Source of the DNA: Dehalococcoidia bacterium
Lineage (GTDB): Bacteria; Chloroflexota; Dehalococcoidia; Dehalococcoidales; RBG-16-60-22
Assembly: GCA_030615035.1 (NCBI GenBank)
Contig: JAUXAC010000001.1
Location: 62,001 to 126,000 of the forward strand
DNA: 64,000 nt
Reading direction: 5' to 3'
Shown piece by piece: positions 9,588-18,942 of this stretch. The notes beneath the pieces were generated by a model. That model did no database searches. It was not told the DNA's origin and was given only the letters and a program-made list of their open reading frames with translations. A program made the position numbers and the translations under genes. Every line of letters begins with the position of its first letter. The stretch's first letter is position 1.

Positions 9588-10139
9588 ATGAACCGGGAAG
9601 AAGCGCTTGACTCGATTAAAGCTAATGTAGAGAACAGAAATTTAGTAAAGCATATGCTGGCTACCGAGGCTATTATGTGGGCTCTAGCCAGGCGCTTTGG
9701 CGAGGATGAGAAGGAGTGGGGTCTTACCGGGCTACTGCACGATATAGATGTTGAGCTTACCGAGGGTGATATGGCCAGCCATAGCAAGCTGGGGGCTGAC
9801 CTGGCACAGGAACTGGGAGCTAGTGAGACTATGGCTCACGCCATTCTCTGCCATAATGAGAGACACGGCGTCTCCCGTGAGACAAAACTTGATAAGACTC
9901 TATTTTGTACTGACCCGTTAACCGGCTTAATTATTGCTGCCGCCTTGGTTCGCCCCGATAAGAAATTGGCTGGCCTTGAGCCTAACTCGGTGAAGAAAAA
10001 ATTCAAGGAAAAGAGCTTTGCCGCTGGGGCGAATAGGGAGCAAATTGCTTTGTGCAGCGAAATTGGACTTGAGCTTGATGAGTTTATCGAGCTGGGGCTG
10101 GAGGCAATGAAGGGAATTGCCGATGACCTGGGACTATAA
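9588..10139 (+). CDS. HD-domain phosphohydrolase-like protein
   Basis: A 183-residue HD-superfamily protein: histidine of the N-terminal helix (NLVKHMLATEA), the HD pair in GLLHDIDVE (about residues 53-61), and later conserved histidines in SHSKLGADLAQE and AHAILCHNERHG. This is the arrangement of predicted metal-dependent phosphohydrolases of the HDIG type; the substrate is unknown. I place the start at the ATG at 9588 rather than the in-frame GTG at 9573, because AGTGAGGGA gives the ATG a proper ribosome binding site. It follows uvrA in the same direction after 62 bases and converges with the SbcC-like gene. Confidence 0.8.
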   Translation: MNREEALDSIKANVENRNLVKHMLATEAIMWALARRFGEDEKEWGLTGLLHDIDVELTEGDMASHSKLGADLAQELGASETMAHAILCHNERHGVSRETKLDKTLFCTDPLTGLIIAAALVRPDKKLAGLEPNSVKKKFKEKSFAAGANREQIALCSEIGLELDEFIELGLEAMKGIADDLGL

Positions 10140-10143
10140 ATTG

Positions 10144-12714
10144 CTAGCTTACTGACAGTGTCGAGCCTTCGGCAGTTTTGATGACATCAATCCGGGTGGG
10201 GAAGGCATCTCTAAGTTCCTCAATGTGAGTAATGACGATTATCTTGTCAAAATCGTCTTGAATGGAGTTTATCGCCTCTTTAAGTTTCTCTATGCCGGTG
10301 CTATCTTGAGTACCAAAGCCTTCGTCAATAATTAGGGTCGGAAGTGGTGCTCCGGCGCGTCTGGCTAGTAGCTTGGACAGAGCAATGCGAATGGCAAAGT
10401 TGATGCGGAAGGCTTCACCACCACTAAACATTTCGTAATTGCGCATCCCCAGTTCGTCAGAAATATTGATATCCAGAGTTTCAATAACATCGCCCTTCTT
10501 TGATTCTCTCTGGGTTTCAAACTTCACATGCATTCTATTGTCCGTCATGCGCCCCAGTAGCCTGTTGGCTTCAACTTCAATTTCAGGGAGTGCCATTTCA
10601 ATAAGCAGGGCTTGTATTCCCCCTTTGCCGAAGGCTTTAGCCAGTTCTTTATAAATACTTTCCTGCTTTGAAGCTTGAGCCAGTAACCCTTCCTTCTCCT
10701 TCTTTTTTATCTCTAGTTCATCGCAACGCTCCAGCTTTGTCTTTATACCCCACAATGTCTCCTGGGCTTGCTTTTGTTGTGCCGCCAGTGTCTGGTGCTC
10801 ACTTTCTGCCTGGACTATATCGCTTAGTAGCTGGGGAAGTAAGTTGAGTTCTACGGTCAGGTCTTGCCTTTTTTGATTATCAACCTCTAGACTGCTTCGC
10901 AGTTCATGAGCCGCTGCCTCAGCTTTTGAAGCCGCCTCCTTTTCCTGGACAATGAGCCTGTCAGCTTCCTCCAATTTTCGCTTGGGAGTTTCATACTGTT
11001 CTAGGTTGGTCAGCTGATGCCGCACCTGTTCGTGCTTCTCCGAATCGTAATCAAGTTTGGCTAACTCACTTTCAAGCTCCCTTAGTGCTTCTTGCTCGGC
11101 AGTGGCAAAATCCTTCTTGGCTAGATGCAGTTCAATTTCAGCTAAATTTTCTCTTTCCTCAGCTAACTGTTTATCCGCCTCTTCAGATTCAGCCATCTCT
11201 TTCCTAAGGATGCCGGCTCTACTTTGTACCGAGACTTTCTCCTGATTTAGCGGTACCTCTAGCTGAGATATCTCCTTTCCCAGCGACTCAAGCTCTATTT
11301 TCTTTTGGGCTAGCTCGACTTGACTTGATTTCAGGGATTCGGATTTGCTGTCTCTTTCGGCACTGTATTTTGACTCAATAAGCTGTAGGTTGTTTATCTC
11401 GAGCTTCCTTTCACATAACGGGCATTTAGCTTCAGTTTGGGTGGACAGGAGGTCAAGTTTTTCCCCTGCCTCCTTTATTTCCTTTTCTAGCCGGGTTTTA
11501 TTAGATTCCAGGTAATTGACCTGAGTCTGTAGTTCCTGGTTGGCTTGTCTTTTTCTGCGCAATACTTCTTCTTGCTCCGCCAATTGGCTTAGTTGAGTCT
11601 GGAGCTGCTGTAACTGATTTTTGAGCTGGGATAGTTTCTGTGACTTGGCTTCCAGTTCTTCTATCTTGCTTCGAGTCACCGCATGCTCAGAGAGTAGGCC
11701 TTGTCCAGCCTCCTTTATTTTGCTTTCTATCTGCGATTTTTGCCTTTCCATATTGACCGACTGCCTGAACTTTTGCTCAAGCTCATCACACAGTTTCTTT
11801 ACTTCGATAAACTGAGTATAGCCTTCTTCTATAGTGGAACGTCGGGCGATTAGCTCCTCATACTCCTTGAGCCGGAAGTGATGTTGTTTAATCTGCTCAT
11901 CCAGGAGTTCCAGGCTTCTTTCCCTCTCCCTTATGTGTGTCTCTAGCTGGTCTAGTTGCATCTTCTTTCTTTCCAGAACTTCTTTTTCCTGTCGTATCTC
12001 ATTTAGTCTGGTTTCTTTTTCCTTTGCTACCTTTTCTATTTGGGAGAGTTCACTCTGCGCTTGTTCAAATTCGGCTTGGTAGGTTGGCTTTTGGTCTAAT
12101 TCATCACTGATATCTTTGATAGTGCTTTCCAGTTGTGCCTTTTCCGTTTCTTGCTGTTTAGCCAGCTCCTTGGCCTGTCCTTCAAGTTCATCATAGACAG
12201 AAAGCCCTAGAATGTTGCCCAGCACTTCCTTGCGCTCGGCTGGTCGTTTGTTGGTAAACCTATCAGCATTGCCTTGCTTCAGTAAAGCACTATTGATGAA
12301 GGTTTCGTAGTCTATGTGAAGCTTATTAATAATTTCTTGCTGTGTTTGGGCGATACTATTGCCGGTAATTGACCTGAAGCCATCCCCGGCAGCTATCTGA
12401 AAATCCAGGAGGCTTTGCCCTGAACTACCTCGCCGCTTGGGCTTGGAACGTTTACGTATGATGCGGTAAGTCTGTTGCCCGACGGTAAAGTCAAACTCCA
12501 CCTCCATTTCTCTCTGATTGGAGTGGACCAGGTCATCATCGCTTTTGGCCCTGGCTTGTCCCCACAGTGCCCAGGTCATAGCATCAATTAAGGCTGACTT
12601 ACCGTTGCCATTATCCCCCGACAGGCAGGCAGTATGGATGCCTTCAAAGTGGAGCGGTGGCACATTATCCCGGTAGCACATAAAGTTGTGCATCTTTAAT
12701 TTAACGGGAATCAT
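10144..12714 (-). CDS. sbcC: Rad50/SbcC-type SMC ATPase with zinc hook
   Basis: An 856-residue ATPase of the Rad50/SbcC family, which partners with an Mre11/SbcD nuclease to open DNA ends and hairpins. An N-terminal Walker A (GDNGNGKSAL, about residues 34-43) is followed by two long coiled-coil arms separated by a zinc hook (AKCPLCERKL, about residue 437). The C-terminal half-ATPase has the signature MFSGGEAFRINFAI and Walker B PTLIIDEGFG. At 856 residues it is between archaeal Rad50 and E. coli SbcC in size. No SbcD/Mre11 gene adjoins it: ffh, transcribed the other way, is next. The partner must lie elsewhere or be missing. Confidence 0.9.
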   Translation of the reverse strand: MIPVKLKMHNFMCYRDNVPPLHFEGIHTACLSGDNGNGKSALIDAMTWALWGQARAKSDDDLVHSNQREMEVEFDFTVGQQTYRIIRKRSKPKRRGSSGQSLLDFQIAAGDGFRSITGNSIAQTQQEIINKLHIDYETFINSALLKQGNADRFTNKRPAERKEVLGNILGLSVYDELEGQAKELAKQQETEKAQLESTIKDISDELDQKPTYQAEFEQAQSELSQIEKVAKEKETRLNEIRQEKEVLERKKMQLDQLETHIRERERSLELLDEQIKQHHFRLKEYEELIARRSTIEEGYTQFIEVKKLCDELEQKFRQSVNMERQKSQIESKIKEAGQGLLSEHAVTRSKIEELEAKSQKLSQLKNQLQQLQTQLSQLAEQEEVLRRKRQANQELQTQVNYLESNKTRLEKEIKEAGEKLDLLSTQTEAKCPLCERKLEINNLQLIESKYSAERDSKSESLKSSQVELAQKKIELESLGKEISQLEVPLNQEKVSVQSRAGILRKEMAESEEADKQLAEERENLAEIELHLAKKDFATAEQEALRELESELAKLDYDSEKHEQVRHQLTNLEQYETPKRKLEEADRLIVQEKEAASKAEAAAHELRSSLEVDNQKRQDLTVELNLLPQLLSDIVQAESEHQTLAAQQKQAQETLWGIKTKLERCDELEIKKKEKEGLLAQASKQESIYKELAKAFGKGGIQALLIEMALPEIEVEANRLLGRMTDNRMHVKFETQRESKKGDVIETLDINISDELGMRNYEMFSGGEAFRINFAIRIALSKLLARRAGAPLPTLIIDEGFGTQDSTGIEKLKEAINSIQDDFDKIIVITHIEELRDAFPTRIDVIKTAEGSTLSVS

Positions 12715-12800
12715 TTTTCAGTTCCTCATGATGACCTTTGTTTATCTATTTTAGCATAATTAGTAATTAAGAAAATTATTAAAAATTCTTTCTCAGGGTA

Positions 12801-12829
12801 TTGACAAATGGCATTTAATAGTCTATAAT
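12801..12829 (+). promoter_or_regulatory. Consensus sigma-70 promoter ahead of ffh
   Basis: Perfect TTGACA (12801-12806), 17-base spacer, perfect TATAAT (12824-12829). The expected transcript start is near 12836, leaving a leader of roughly 200 bases before ffh at 13034. This is the strongest promoter in the window. Confidence 0.8.
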
Positions 12830-12877
12830 CTGGACACTTGGCATCAGCAAGCTTGCTCTCACCTTTTCCTCCTTTCC

Positions 12878-12969
12878 TAGGGAGACTAAGGGGGCAGAGA
12901 CGATAAGGCAAGGCCAAGCATTAGCGAATATCTATTCCCATTTAGAACAAAGCTTTCTTAGTCTCCCTA
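12878..12969 (+). ncRNA. Possible structured leader or small RNA upstream of ffh
   Basis: The ffh leader holds a perfect 13-bp inverted repeat: TAGGGAGACTAAG at 12878-12890 and CTTAGTCTCCCTA at 12957-12969. It would close a 66-base loop region in the transcript from the 12801 promoter. A smaller palindrome, AGCAAGCTTGCT, precedes it. No Pribnow-type alternative, ORF or known riboswitch core was recognised inside. It could be a stable small RNA, an mRNA leader structure, or degenerate repeat DNA (similar GGGAGA words occur in the dispersed repeats). The SRP RNA core motif was not found. Confidence 0.35.
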
Positions 12970-13033
12970 TGCCCAAAAAAGGAATCTCAGTTTGACGGCT
13001 AAGGTTTCTCCCGTTTAGAATGAGCTCGGTTAA

Positions 13034-14362
13034 ATGTTCGAGATTCTTAGTGGCAAGTTAGGCACAGTATTTCGCCGGTTGGGCAGCAAGGGCAGGCTTG
13101 GTGAAAAGGATATAGATGAAGCCCTGCGCCAGGTGCGTTTAGCCCTTCTGGAAGCGGATGTAAACTTCAGGGTGGTCAAAGATTTCACCACCAGAGTGAG
13201 AGAGCGTACACTTGGTGTTGAGGTACTGCAGAGCCTAACTCCAGCCCAGCAGATAATCAAAATCGTTAATGAAGAGCTTATTGCTACTCTCGGTGGGGGG
13301 CAGAGTCGCCTGGAATCATCACCTCAACCTCCATCGGTAGCCATACTGGTTGGACTGCAGGGCAGTGGTAAGACTACTACTGCAGCCAAGCTGGCACTTC
13401 ATCTAAAGCATTCCGGACAGCGCCCTTTGCTGGTGGCTGCCGATAACCGCCGGCCAGCAGCTGTAGAGCAGCTACTTATCTTGGGTAAACAGCTTGACAT
13501 TCCAGTTTATAGTGAGGCTCCTGGCGCCACGAGTCAGGATATCTGTGCTCATGCTCTGGCTAAAGCCAAGGCTCTAGCTGCTACCTGGGTTATAGTTGAT
13601 ACGGCGGGTCGCCTCCACATAGATGAGGCAATGATGGCAGAGTTAGCTCAGGTTAAAAGAGAGCTAAAACCAGTTGAGATACTGCTGGTAGTTGATGCTA
13701 TGACCGGTCAGGATGCGGTGCGGATAGCCGAGGACTTTCATTCTCGGGTAAGTCTAACCGGGCTTATCCTGACCAAGATGGATGGGGATGCCCGGGGTGG
13801 GGCAGCCCTCTCTATCCGCTGGGTTAGCGGCGTCCCGATTAAATTCATTGGTATTGGTGAGAAGATTGATGCCTTTGAACCTTTCTACCCTGACCGTTTG
13901 GCATCACGCATCTTGGGGATGGGTGATGTACTTACCTTTATTGAGAAGGCTGAGGCGACCTTTGATGAACAGCAGGCTGAGGAGCTGAAAAAGAAGGTAC
14001 AGACGGCCAGTTTCGGTTTAGATGATTTCCTCTCCCAGCTAAGGGCAATTAAGAAAATGGGTCCGGTAGCGCAACTGGTTGAGATGCTGCCTGGTTTGTC
14101 GCAGTTAGCGGGACGTCTACCCGAGGGTACTGAAGAGAAGCAGCTAAAGAAGGTTGAAGCAATTTTACTTTCTATGACTCCTGAGGAGAGGCATAATCCA
14201 GTCATTATCGGTGGTAGCCGACGCCGTCGCATTGCTCGGGGGAGCGGGGTAACTCCACAGGATGTTAATCAACTCCTCAATCAATTTCACCAGATGCAGA
14301 AGCTGATGAAGATGGGGGTAAGAGGTAAACTGCCCCGGAATTTAACGGGGATGTTCCGGTAG
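13034..14362 (+). CDS. ffh: Signal recognition particle protein Ffh (SRP54)
   Basis: GTPase of the signal recognition particle; it binds SRP RNA and signal sequences and delivers ribosomes to FtsY at the membrane. The 442-residue protein has the N domain, then the G domain with G1 GLQGSGKTTTAAKLA (about residues 108-122), DTAGRLHID, and TKMDGDARGG. The methionine-rich M domain ends in the RNA-binding segment IIGGSRRRRIARGSGV and MQKLMKMGVRGKL. Length and order are normal. It is monocistronic and convergent with rpoD, three bases apart. Confidence 0.97.
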   Translation: MFEILSGKLGTVFRRLGSKGRLGEKDIDEALRQVRLALLEADVNFRVVKDFTTRVRERTLGVEVLQSLTPAQQIIKIVNEELIATLGGGQSRLESSPQPPSVAILVGLQGSGKTTTAAKLALHLKHSGQRPLLVAADNRRPAAVEQLLILGKQLDIPVYSEAPGATSQDICAHALAKAKALAATWVIVDTAGRLHIDEAMMAELAQVKRELKPVEILLVVDAMTGQDAVRIAEDFHSRVSLTGLILTKMDGDARGGAALSIRWVSGVPIKFIGIGEKIDAFEPFYPDRLASRILGMGDVLTFIEKAEATFDEQQAEELKKKVQTASFGLDDFLSQLRAIKKMGPVAQLVEMLPGLSQLAGRLPEGTEEKQLKKVEAILLSMTPEERHNPVIIGGSRRRRIARGSGVTPQDVNQLLNQFHQMQKLMKMGVRGKLPRNLTGMFR

Positions 14363-14365
14363 CCT

Positions 14366-15916
14366 TTACTCCAGATAGTCCTTTAACTTTCGGCTTCGGC
14401 TGGGGTGACGTAGTTTACGCAGCGCCTTGGCTTCAATCTGGCGAATTCGCTCCCTGGTTACACTAAATTCTTTTCCCACTTCTTCCAGAGTCCGGCTTCG
14501 CCCATCCTCCAGACCGAATCTAAGCTGGAGCACTCGCTGCTCACGGGGAGTAAGGGTGTAGAGCACATCCTCAATTTGCTCCTTCAAGAGTTGCTTGGAG
14601 GCAGCATCAACCGGTGGCAAGGCATTTCTGTCCTCTATAGAGTTACCCAAGGGACTGTCTTCCTCTTCACCTATTGGTGACTCTAGTGATATTGGCAGTT
14701 GTGATACCTTGACTATCTCTCTAACCTTTTCTGGAGATATTTCCATTTCTTTGGCAATTTCGGTAGAGGTGGGCTCCCGTCCATATTCTTGGGCAAGGCG
14801 ACGACTTGTTTTGAGCAATCGATTAATGGTCTCAACCATATGGACCGGGATGCGAATGGTACGCGCTTGATCGGCTATGGCTCGGGTGAGAGCTTGACGA
14901 ATCCACCAGGTAGCATAGGTGCTGAACTTGTAACCTTTCCGATAATCAAATTTCTCCACGGCTCTCATTAGCCCAATATTCCCCTCCTGAATGAGGTCGA
15001 GGAGAGACATACCCCGTCCGATATGTTTCTTAGCTACGCTAACTACCAGACGCAGGTTGGCTTCAATGAGATGCCTTTCTGATTTTTTAGCCTCGTACTC
15101 GATATTCCTCAGGTATGCTTCGAGTCGCTTTTCATAAGCCTGAATAGAGCTAATGAAAGCACTATCCGTTATCAGTGCCTCTATATCAGTTAGAGAGACA
15201 CTATCTCCGATAGTAGCCAGGACTTTCTTCGGTAATAGCTTGCTATCTAACGACAGCTTAATAAGAATTTGTTCTGCTTCCGGTATGGACTTACCTATTT
15301 GAAAGGCGGTAGTAAAGATTAGTTGTTGGTCGATGGTATTACTAACGCTATCTCGTAATCTGGCATCAGAGATACTCTCTATGAAACCGGTTGTTGGTGT
15401 TAAGTCCAACTGCTTTTGGAGGAGACGGATAACAGAGGAAGCCTGCCCAACTTCCTTGAGCATCATAAGTATTATGTCGGTTGCTGAAGGCGACCTCCCA
15501 TATCTCTGTAGGTATTGTTGTCTTATCTCGTTGAGGTGTTTACCCTCCTCCACCCTTCTGGCTAAGACTTTTTCGTCGTCAGCGGTGAGCAGGTGCACTC
15601 TACCAATCTCATGGAGATATATACGAACCGGGTCATCGGTTATGTCTTGCTCATCCTGTACTTCTGGTGGTGCTCTTAATTCTAAATCTGCCGGGGATTC
15701 CGGTTTCTCAATCTCGAGGTGCTTTGCCTCATGCCATGGTTTGCCCGGCTTAGTTACACTTTCTTGTTCTAATTCTTCATCAAGCTCCTGAGAGGAGGCA
15801 AATAGACCATCTGAAGATTTTAACTCAGGGGTTGGTTCTTCATCTGGGGACAGTTCTTTATCGCTCTCATCTTCGGGAGGGAACCGGGAGTGGTTCTTAT
15901 CTTTTTCTAGGCTCAT
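14366..15916 (-). CDS. rpoD: Primary RNA polymerase sigma factor RpoD
   Basis: Housekeeping sigma-70. The 516-residue protein begins with an acidic, low-complexity segment of about 85 residues. Region 1.2 follows ([17 protein letters not shown]). An insert of about 140 residues precedes region 2 ([29 protein letters not shown]...[13 protein letters not shown], containing the -10 recognition helix). Regions 3 and 4 end with the -35 helix in [22 protein letters not shown]. It is last in dgt-dnaG-rpoD, three bases after dnaG, and is the likely reader of the TTGACA/TATAAT promoters in this window. Confidence 0.96.
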   Translation of the reverse strand: MSLEKDKNHSRFPPEDESDKELSPDEEPTPELKSSDGLFASSQELDEELEQESVTKPGKPWHEAKHLEIEKPESPADLELRAPPEVQDEQDITDDPVRIYLHEIGRVHLLTADDEKVLARRVEEGKHLNEIRQQYLQRYGRSPSATDIILMMLKEVGQASSVIRLLQKQLDLTPTTGFIESISDARLRDSVSNTIDQQLIFTTAFQIGKSIPEAEQILIKLSLDSKLLPKKVLATIGDSVSLTDIEALITDSAFISSIQAYEKRLEAYLRNIEYEAKKSERHLIEANLRLVVSVAKKHIGRGMSLLDLIQEGNIGLMRAVEKFDYRKGYKFSTYATWWIRQALTRAIADQARTIRIPVHMVETINRLLKTSRRLAQEYGREPTSTEIAKEMEISPEKVREIVKVSQLPISLESPIGEEEDSPLGNSIEDRNALPPVDAASKQLLKEQIEDVLYTLTPREQRVLQLRFGLEDGRSRTLEEVGKEFSVTRERIRQIEAKALRKLRHPSRSRKLKDYLE

Positions 15917-15919
15917 TCC

Positions 15920-17689
15920 TCACCTCCTTGTCTCCGACCTCCTTTGGCCTTTTTTGGTAAAAATTTCTCTCAGTTGAACGCTGGGCTCTATCCCTTCCTC
16001 TTTAAGCTTCGCCAGGTCAGCACCAGTGCCTCCTGACTCCGCTTCGGAGGCAAATACTTCAGCCCTCTTTGCTTCCAGGTTTTTAAAATATCTTTCCTTC
16101 AATCTACGGTTATAATCGGCGTATCGCTCTTCTACCTTATTAGTTGGCAAGTTTCTGTTTATAAGGGAATCAAAGTACTCATGAATAGACTCATCCAGTT
16201 TTTCCTTGAGTTTGGTCAGGTCATCAACCTGCTGCCAGGTGATAAAGATTTCTCGGTTTTCGCTATTTTCAAAATATTCTGGAGGAAATTCTTCGCCACC
16301 ACCTTTAAATTCAGGGTGTTGCAGCATCAGAGCCAGGCAGTTTTCCTCCAGAGGGCTGGACACAACCGGGTGCACCACACGGGTAGTGGCTGCCTGCCTC
16401 GGTGTTTGAGCCCTGCGCCTTGCCAGATATTCCTTTAGACTAGCCTCCACGCTATTATAGCTGGTTCCAATTAACTTAGTCAATTTTCGCAGGTAGTGGT
16501 CGCGGCGGATATTATCCTTTATCTCGGCAATGATGGGTAACAGCTTATCGGCGGCTAAAGATTTATCTCTGGCGGTAGTCAGGTCAAGTTTAGAGCTAAC
16601 CACATCGAAGGTGTAATCAACTATGGGCAGGGCATCTTCTGTCAGTTGCTGCCAGATTTTGGCATCTTCTTTAATAACATCGTCGGGGTCTTTGCTCTCA
16701 GGTAGTATGACGACTCTCAGTTCAGCCCCGATGGTGTTTTCATAACCTACCCCCCGTAGCATGGCTTCTCCCCCGGCAACATCAGCATCAAGAGCTAAAA
16801 TCATATTCTTGCTTAGCCTTTTTAGAGAACCGACCTGTTTCTCGGTGACCGAGGTGCCCATAGAGGCAACCACATTGTTGAAGCCATTTTGGTGGGCGGT
16901 GATAACATCCATGTAGCCCTCTACAATCACCGCTACCTCTTGCTGCCTTATGCTAGCAGCAGCAAGGTTTACGCCATAAAGGCTGCTACTCTTATCAAAG
17001 AGTGGTGTCTGCGGTGAGTTAACATACTTGGGTAGGGAATCATCAAGCACCCTCGCCCCAAAACCAATAACACGTCCCCTGGTATCCAGTATGGGGAACA
17101 TTAGCTTATTGCGAAATCGGTCATGAGTTTTACCATCCTCTGCTTCTATTATTAAGCCAGCGTTGAGCATTTCACTTTCGGCATAGTCTCTTTCCAGCAG
17201 ATACTGCTTTAGGGATTCCCAGCTATTCAGACTAAAGCCCAGCTGAAAGTCAGCGATGGTTTTTGCGGTGAACCCCCGGCTGGCTACGTAACTTCGTGCC
17301 TTTTCTCCCTCTGGAGAGTTGAGAAGCAGGTTATGAAAATATTGGGCAGCCGCCTCATTAATTTGATGTAGCCTTTCTTTCTCTCCCTTCCTCCCTTCTC
17401 GCTCAAACTTTGATGGGATGGTGACCCCTGCCCTTTCGGCGAGGAGACGCAGCGTCTCCCCGAAGTCCATACTCTCCTTCTTCATCACAAAAGAGAAAAC
17501 ATCCCCACCGGTATTACAGCCGAAGCAATGCCAGCTCTGCTGCTCGGGATAGACGAAGAAAGAAGGGTGTTTTTCGCTGTGGAAGGGGCATAGTCCGGCC
17601 AGGTTCCGTCCCGCTTTTTTCAATGCGACGTACCGGCTGACAACCTCAACAATGTCTGTTTTTTGTTTTACCTCGTCTATAACGCTCAT
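15920..17689 (-). CDS. dnaG: DNA primase
   Basis: Makes RNA primers at the replication fork. The 589-residue protein starts with the CHC2 zinc-binding domain (CPFHSEKHPSF...WHCFGC, about residues 34-61). The DnaG N-terminal core and the Toprim domain follow (VIVEGYMDVITAHQNGF near 259; LALDADVAGGEAMLRG near 305). The C-terminal third is presumably the helicase-binding domain. Its ATG overlaps the dgt stop by four bases, and rpoD follows directly. This is the Dehalococcoidia version of the macromolecular-synthesis operon, without rpsU. Confidence 0.96.
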   Translation of the reverse strand: MSVIDEVKQKTDIVEVVSRYVALKKAGRNLAGLCPFHSEKHPSFFVYPEQQSWHCFGCNTGGDVFSFVMKKESMDFGETLRLLAERAGVTIPSKFEREGRKGEKERLHQINEAAAQYFHNLLLNSPEGEKARSYVASRGFTAKTIADFQLGFSLNSWESLKQYLLERDYAESEMLNAGLIIEAEDGKTHDRFRNKLMFPILDTRGRVIGFGARVLDDSLPKYVNSPQTPLFDKSSSLYGVNLAAASIRQQEVAVIVEGYMDVITAHQNGFNNVVASMGTSVTEKQVGSLKRLSKNMILALDADVAGGEAMLRGVGYENTIGAELRVVILPESKDPDDVIKEDAKIWQQLTEDALPIVDYTFDVVSSKLDLTTARDKSLAADKLLPIIAEIKDNIRRDHYLRKLTKLIGTSYNSVEASLKEYLARRRAQTPRQAATTRVVHPVVSSPLEENCLALMLQHPEFKGGGEEFPPEYFENSENREIFITWQQVDDLTKLKEKLDESIHEYFDSLINRNLPTNKVEERYADYNRRLKERYFKNLEAKRAEVFASEAESGGTGADLAKLKEEGIEPSVQLREIFTKKGQRRSETRR

Positions 17690-18729
17690 CTTCGGAGTCC
17701 TTTAGCCAGCCTCAGGGCATATTGGTCGGTCATACCGGCGATATAGTCAACTGCTCTCCGCTCCGTATCATCACTATAGGCACGGTATTCTAATGGCAGC
17801 TTGTCCTCATGTTCTTTAAGGTAGTCGTATAGCCGGCATACCGTTTCTCTGGCTTTTTCCGCCTCCTCTTGCGCTGCTTGCAGGTTATACACCCGCTCAA
17901 AAAGAAATTCACGGAGATTATCTGTCGCCTCTAGAACCTGTTGACTCATACTTATAGCCGGTTTACCTGTTATAATTTTATCACAACCTCTGGCTGTCCA
18001 CGAGTTTTCAATAATATCACTGACCATGGTATTGATGCGTTGTGAATGGGAGATACCAAGTATTTTGACAGCTGAAATTGGCAAGTCACGCTCAGTGATA
18101 ATGTCGGCTCTTATGGCATCACCAATGTCATGGTTGATGTAAGCAATCATATCAGATAGCTTGCACACCTCACCCTCAAGAGTATCTACTTTTCCCCACC
18201 CCTCTCCCAGGATTTCTTCCCTTGTTTTGGAGTGATTCAGGATACCGTCTCTCACCTCCCAGGTAAGATTAAGTCCCTGACCATCTTTTTCTAAGAGGTC
18301 AACAACCCGCAAGCTTTGCTCATTATGTCTGAACCCTTGGTGGTAGAGTTCATTTAGGACGTCCTCACCCACATGCCCGAAAGGAGTGTGCCCCAGGTCA
18401 TGACCTAAGGCAATTGCCTCGGTCAAATCCTCATTAAGGTTCAGGGCTCGAGCTATGGTGCGGGCTATTTGAGAAACTTCTAGAGTGTGGGTAAGCCGGG
18501 TTACATAGTGGTCACCCAGGGGGGCAATAAAAACTTGAGTCTTATGCTTGAGACGCCGAAAAGCCTTGCTGTGGATAATGCGGTCCCGGTCGCGTTGGAA
18601 GACAGTGCGTATCGGGCAGGGCTCTTCGTGTTTAAGCCTGCCTTGTGACAGCTTACTTTTCACGGCATAAGGAGAGAGGTTTTCTTCCCTTTCTTCACTC
18701 ATTTCGCGAATATTAAGCTGCTTAATCAC
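17686..18729 (-). CDS. dgt: dGTPase-like deoxynucleotide triphosphohydrolase
   Basis: HD-domain enzyme of the Dgt family, cleaving dNTPs to deoxynucleoside and tripolyphosphate. The 347-residue protein shows the family opening RTVFQRDRDRIIHSKAFRRLKHKTQVF and the metal motif with H/HD residues (RLTHTLEVSQIARTIARAL, then AIALGHDLGHTPFGHVGE, about residues 103-118). NEQSLRVVDLLE follows, then a C-terminal helical region. The start is a GTG at 18729 with an AGAGAG upstream; an in-frame ATG nine codons later lacks one. It is first gene of dgt-dnaG-rpoD, so dNTP control is tied to priming. Exact substrate preference is unknown. Confidence 0.9.
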   Translation of the reverse strand: MIKQLNIREMSEEREENLSPYAVKSKLSQGRLKHEEPCPIRTVFQRDRDRIIHSKAFRRLKHKTQVFIAPLGDHYVTRLTHTLEVSQIARTIARALNLNEDLTEAIALGHDLGHTPFGHVGEDVLNELYHQGFRHNEQSLRVVDLLEKDGQGLNLTWEVRDGILNHSKTREEILGEGWGKVDTLEGEVCKLSDMIAYINHDIGDAIRADIITERDLPISAVKILGISHSQRINTMVSDIIENSWTARGCDKIITGKPAISMSQQVLEATDNLREFLFERVYNLQAAQEEAEKARETVCRLYDYLKEHEDKLPLEYRAYSDDTERRAVDYIAGMTDQYALRLAKGLRR

Positions 18730-18878
18730 TGAGTTTCTAATCTCTCTTTTGCTCTGGCGACTATCTCTCTGGTTGGGTTGATGGGATTAATGTTGGCAGT
18801 GTTTATTATAACATATCCCCTCTCCCCTTAATAAATCTTAGAGAAGGTGAGATTAATAACCGCTCTGCATTATTTCAG

Positions 18879-18908
18879 TTGACAATGATATTTTACCTAG
18901 CGTAGAAT
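18879..18908 (+). promoter_or_regulatory. Sigma-70 promoter for the BFN-domain gene
   Basis: TTGACA at 18879-18884, an 18-base spacer, TAGAAT at 18903-18908. The gene begins 34 bases downstream with GGGAGG before its ATG. Confidence 0.6.
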
Positions 18909-18942
18909 TAATGTGCTGGCTGAGAAATAGGGAGGTTCGGTT

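Noticed and set aside
12836..13033. SRP (4.5S) RNA gene upstream of ffh
   Set aside because: Position and promoter were suggestive, but the conserved apical sequences of bacterial SRP RNA could not be found in the leader.
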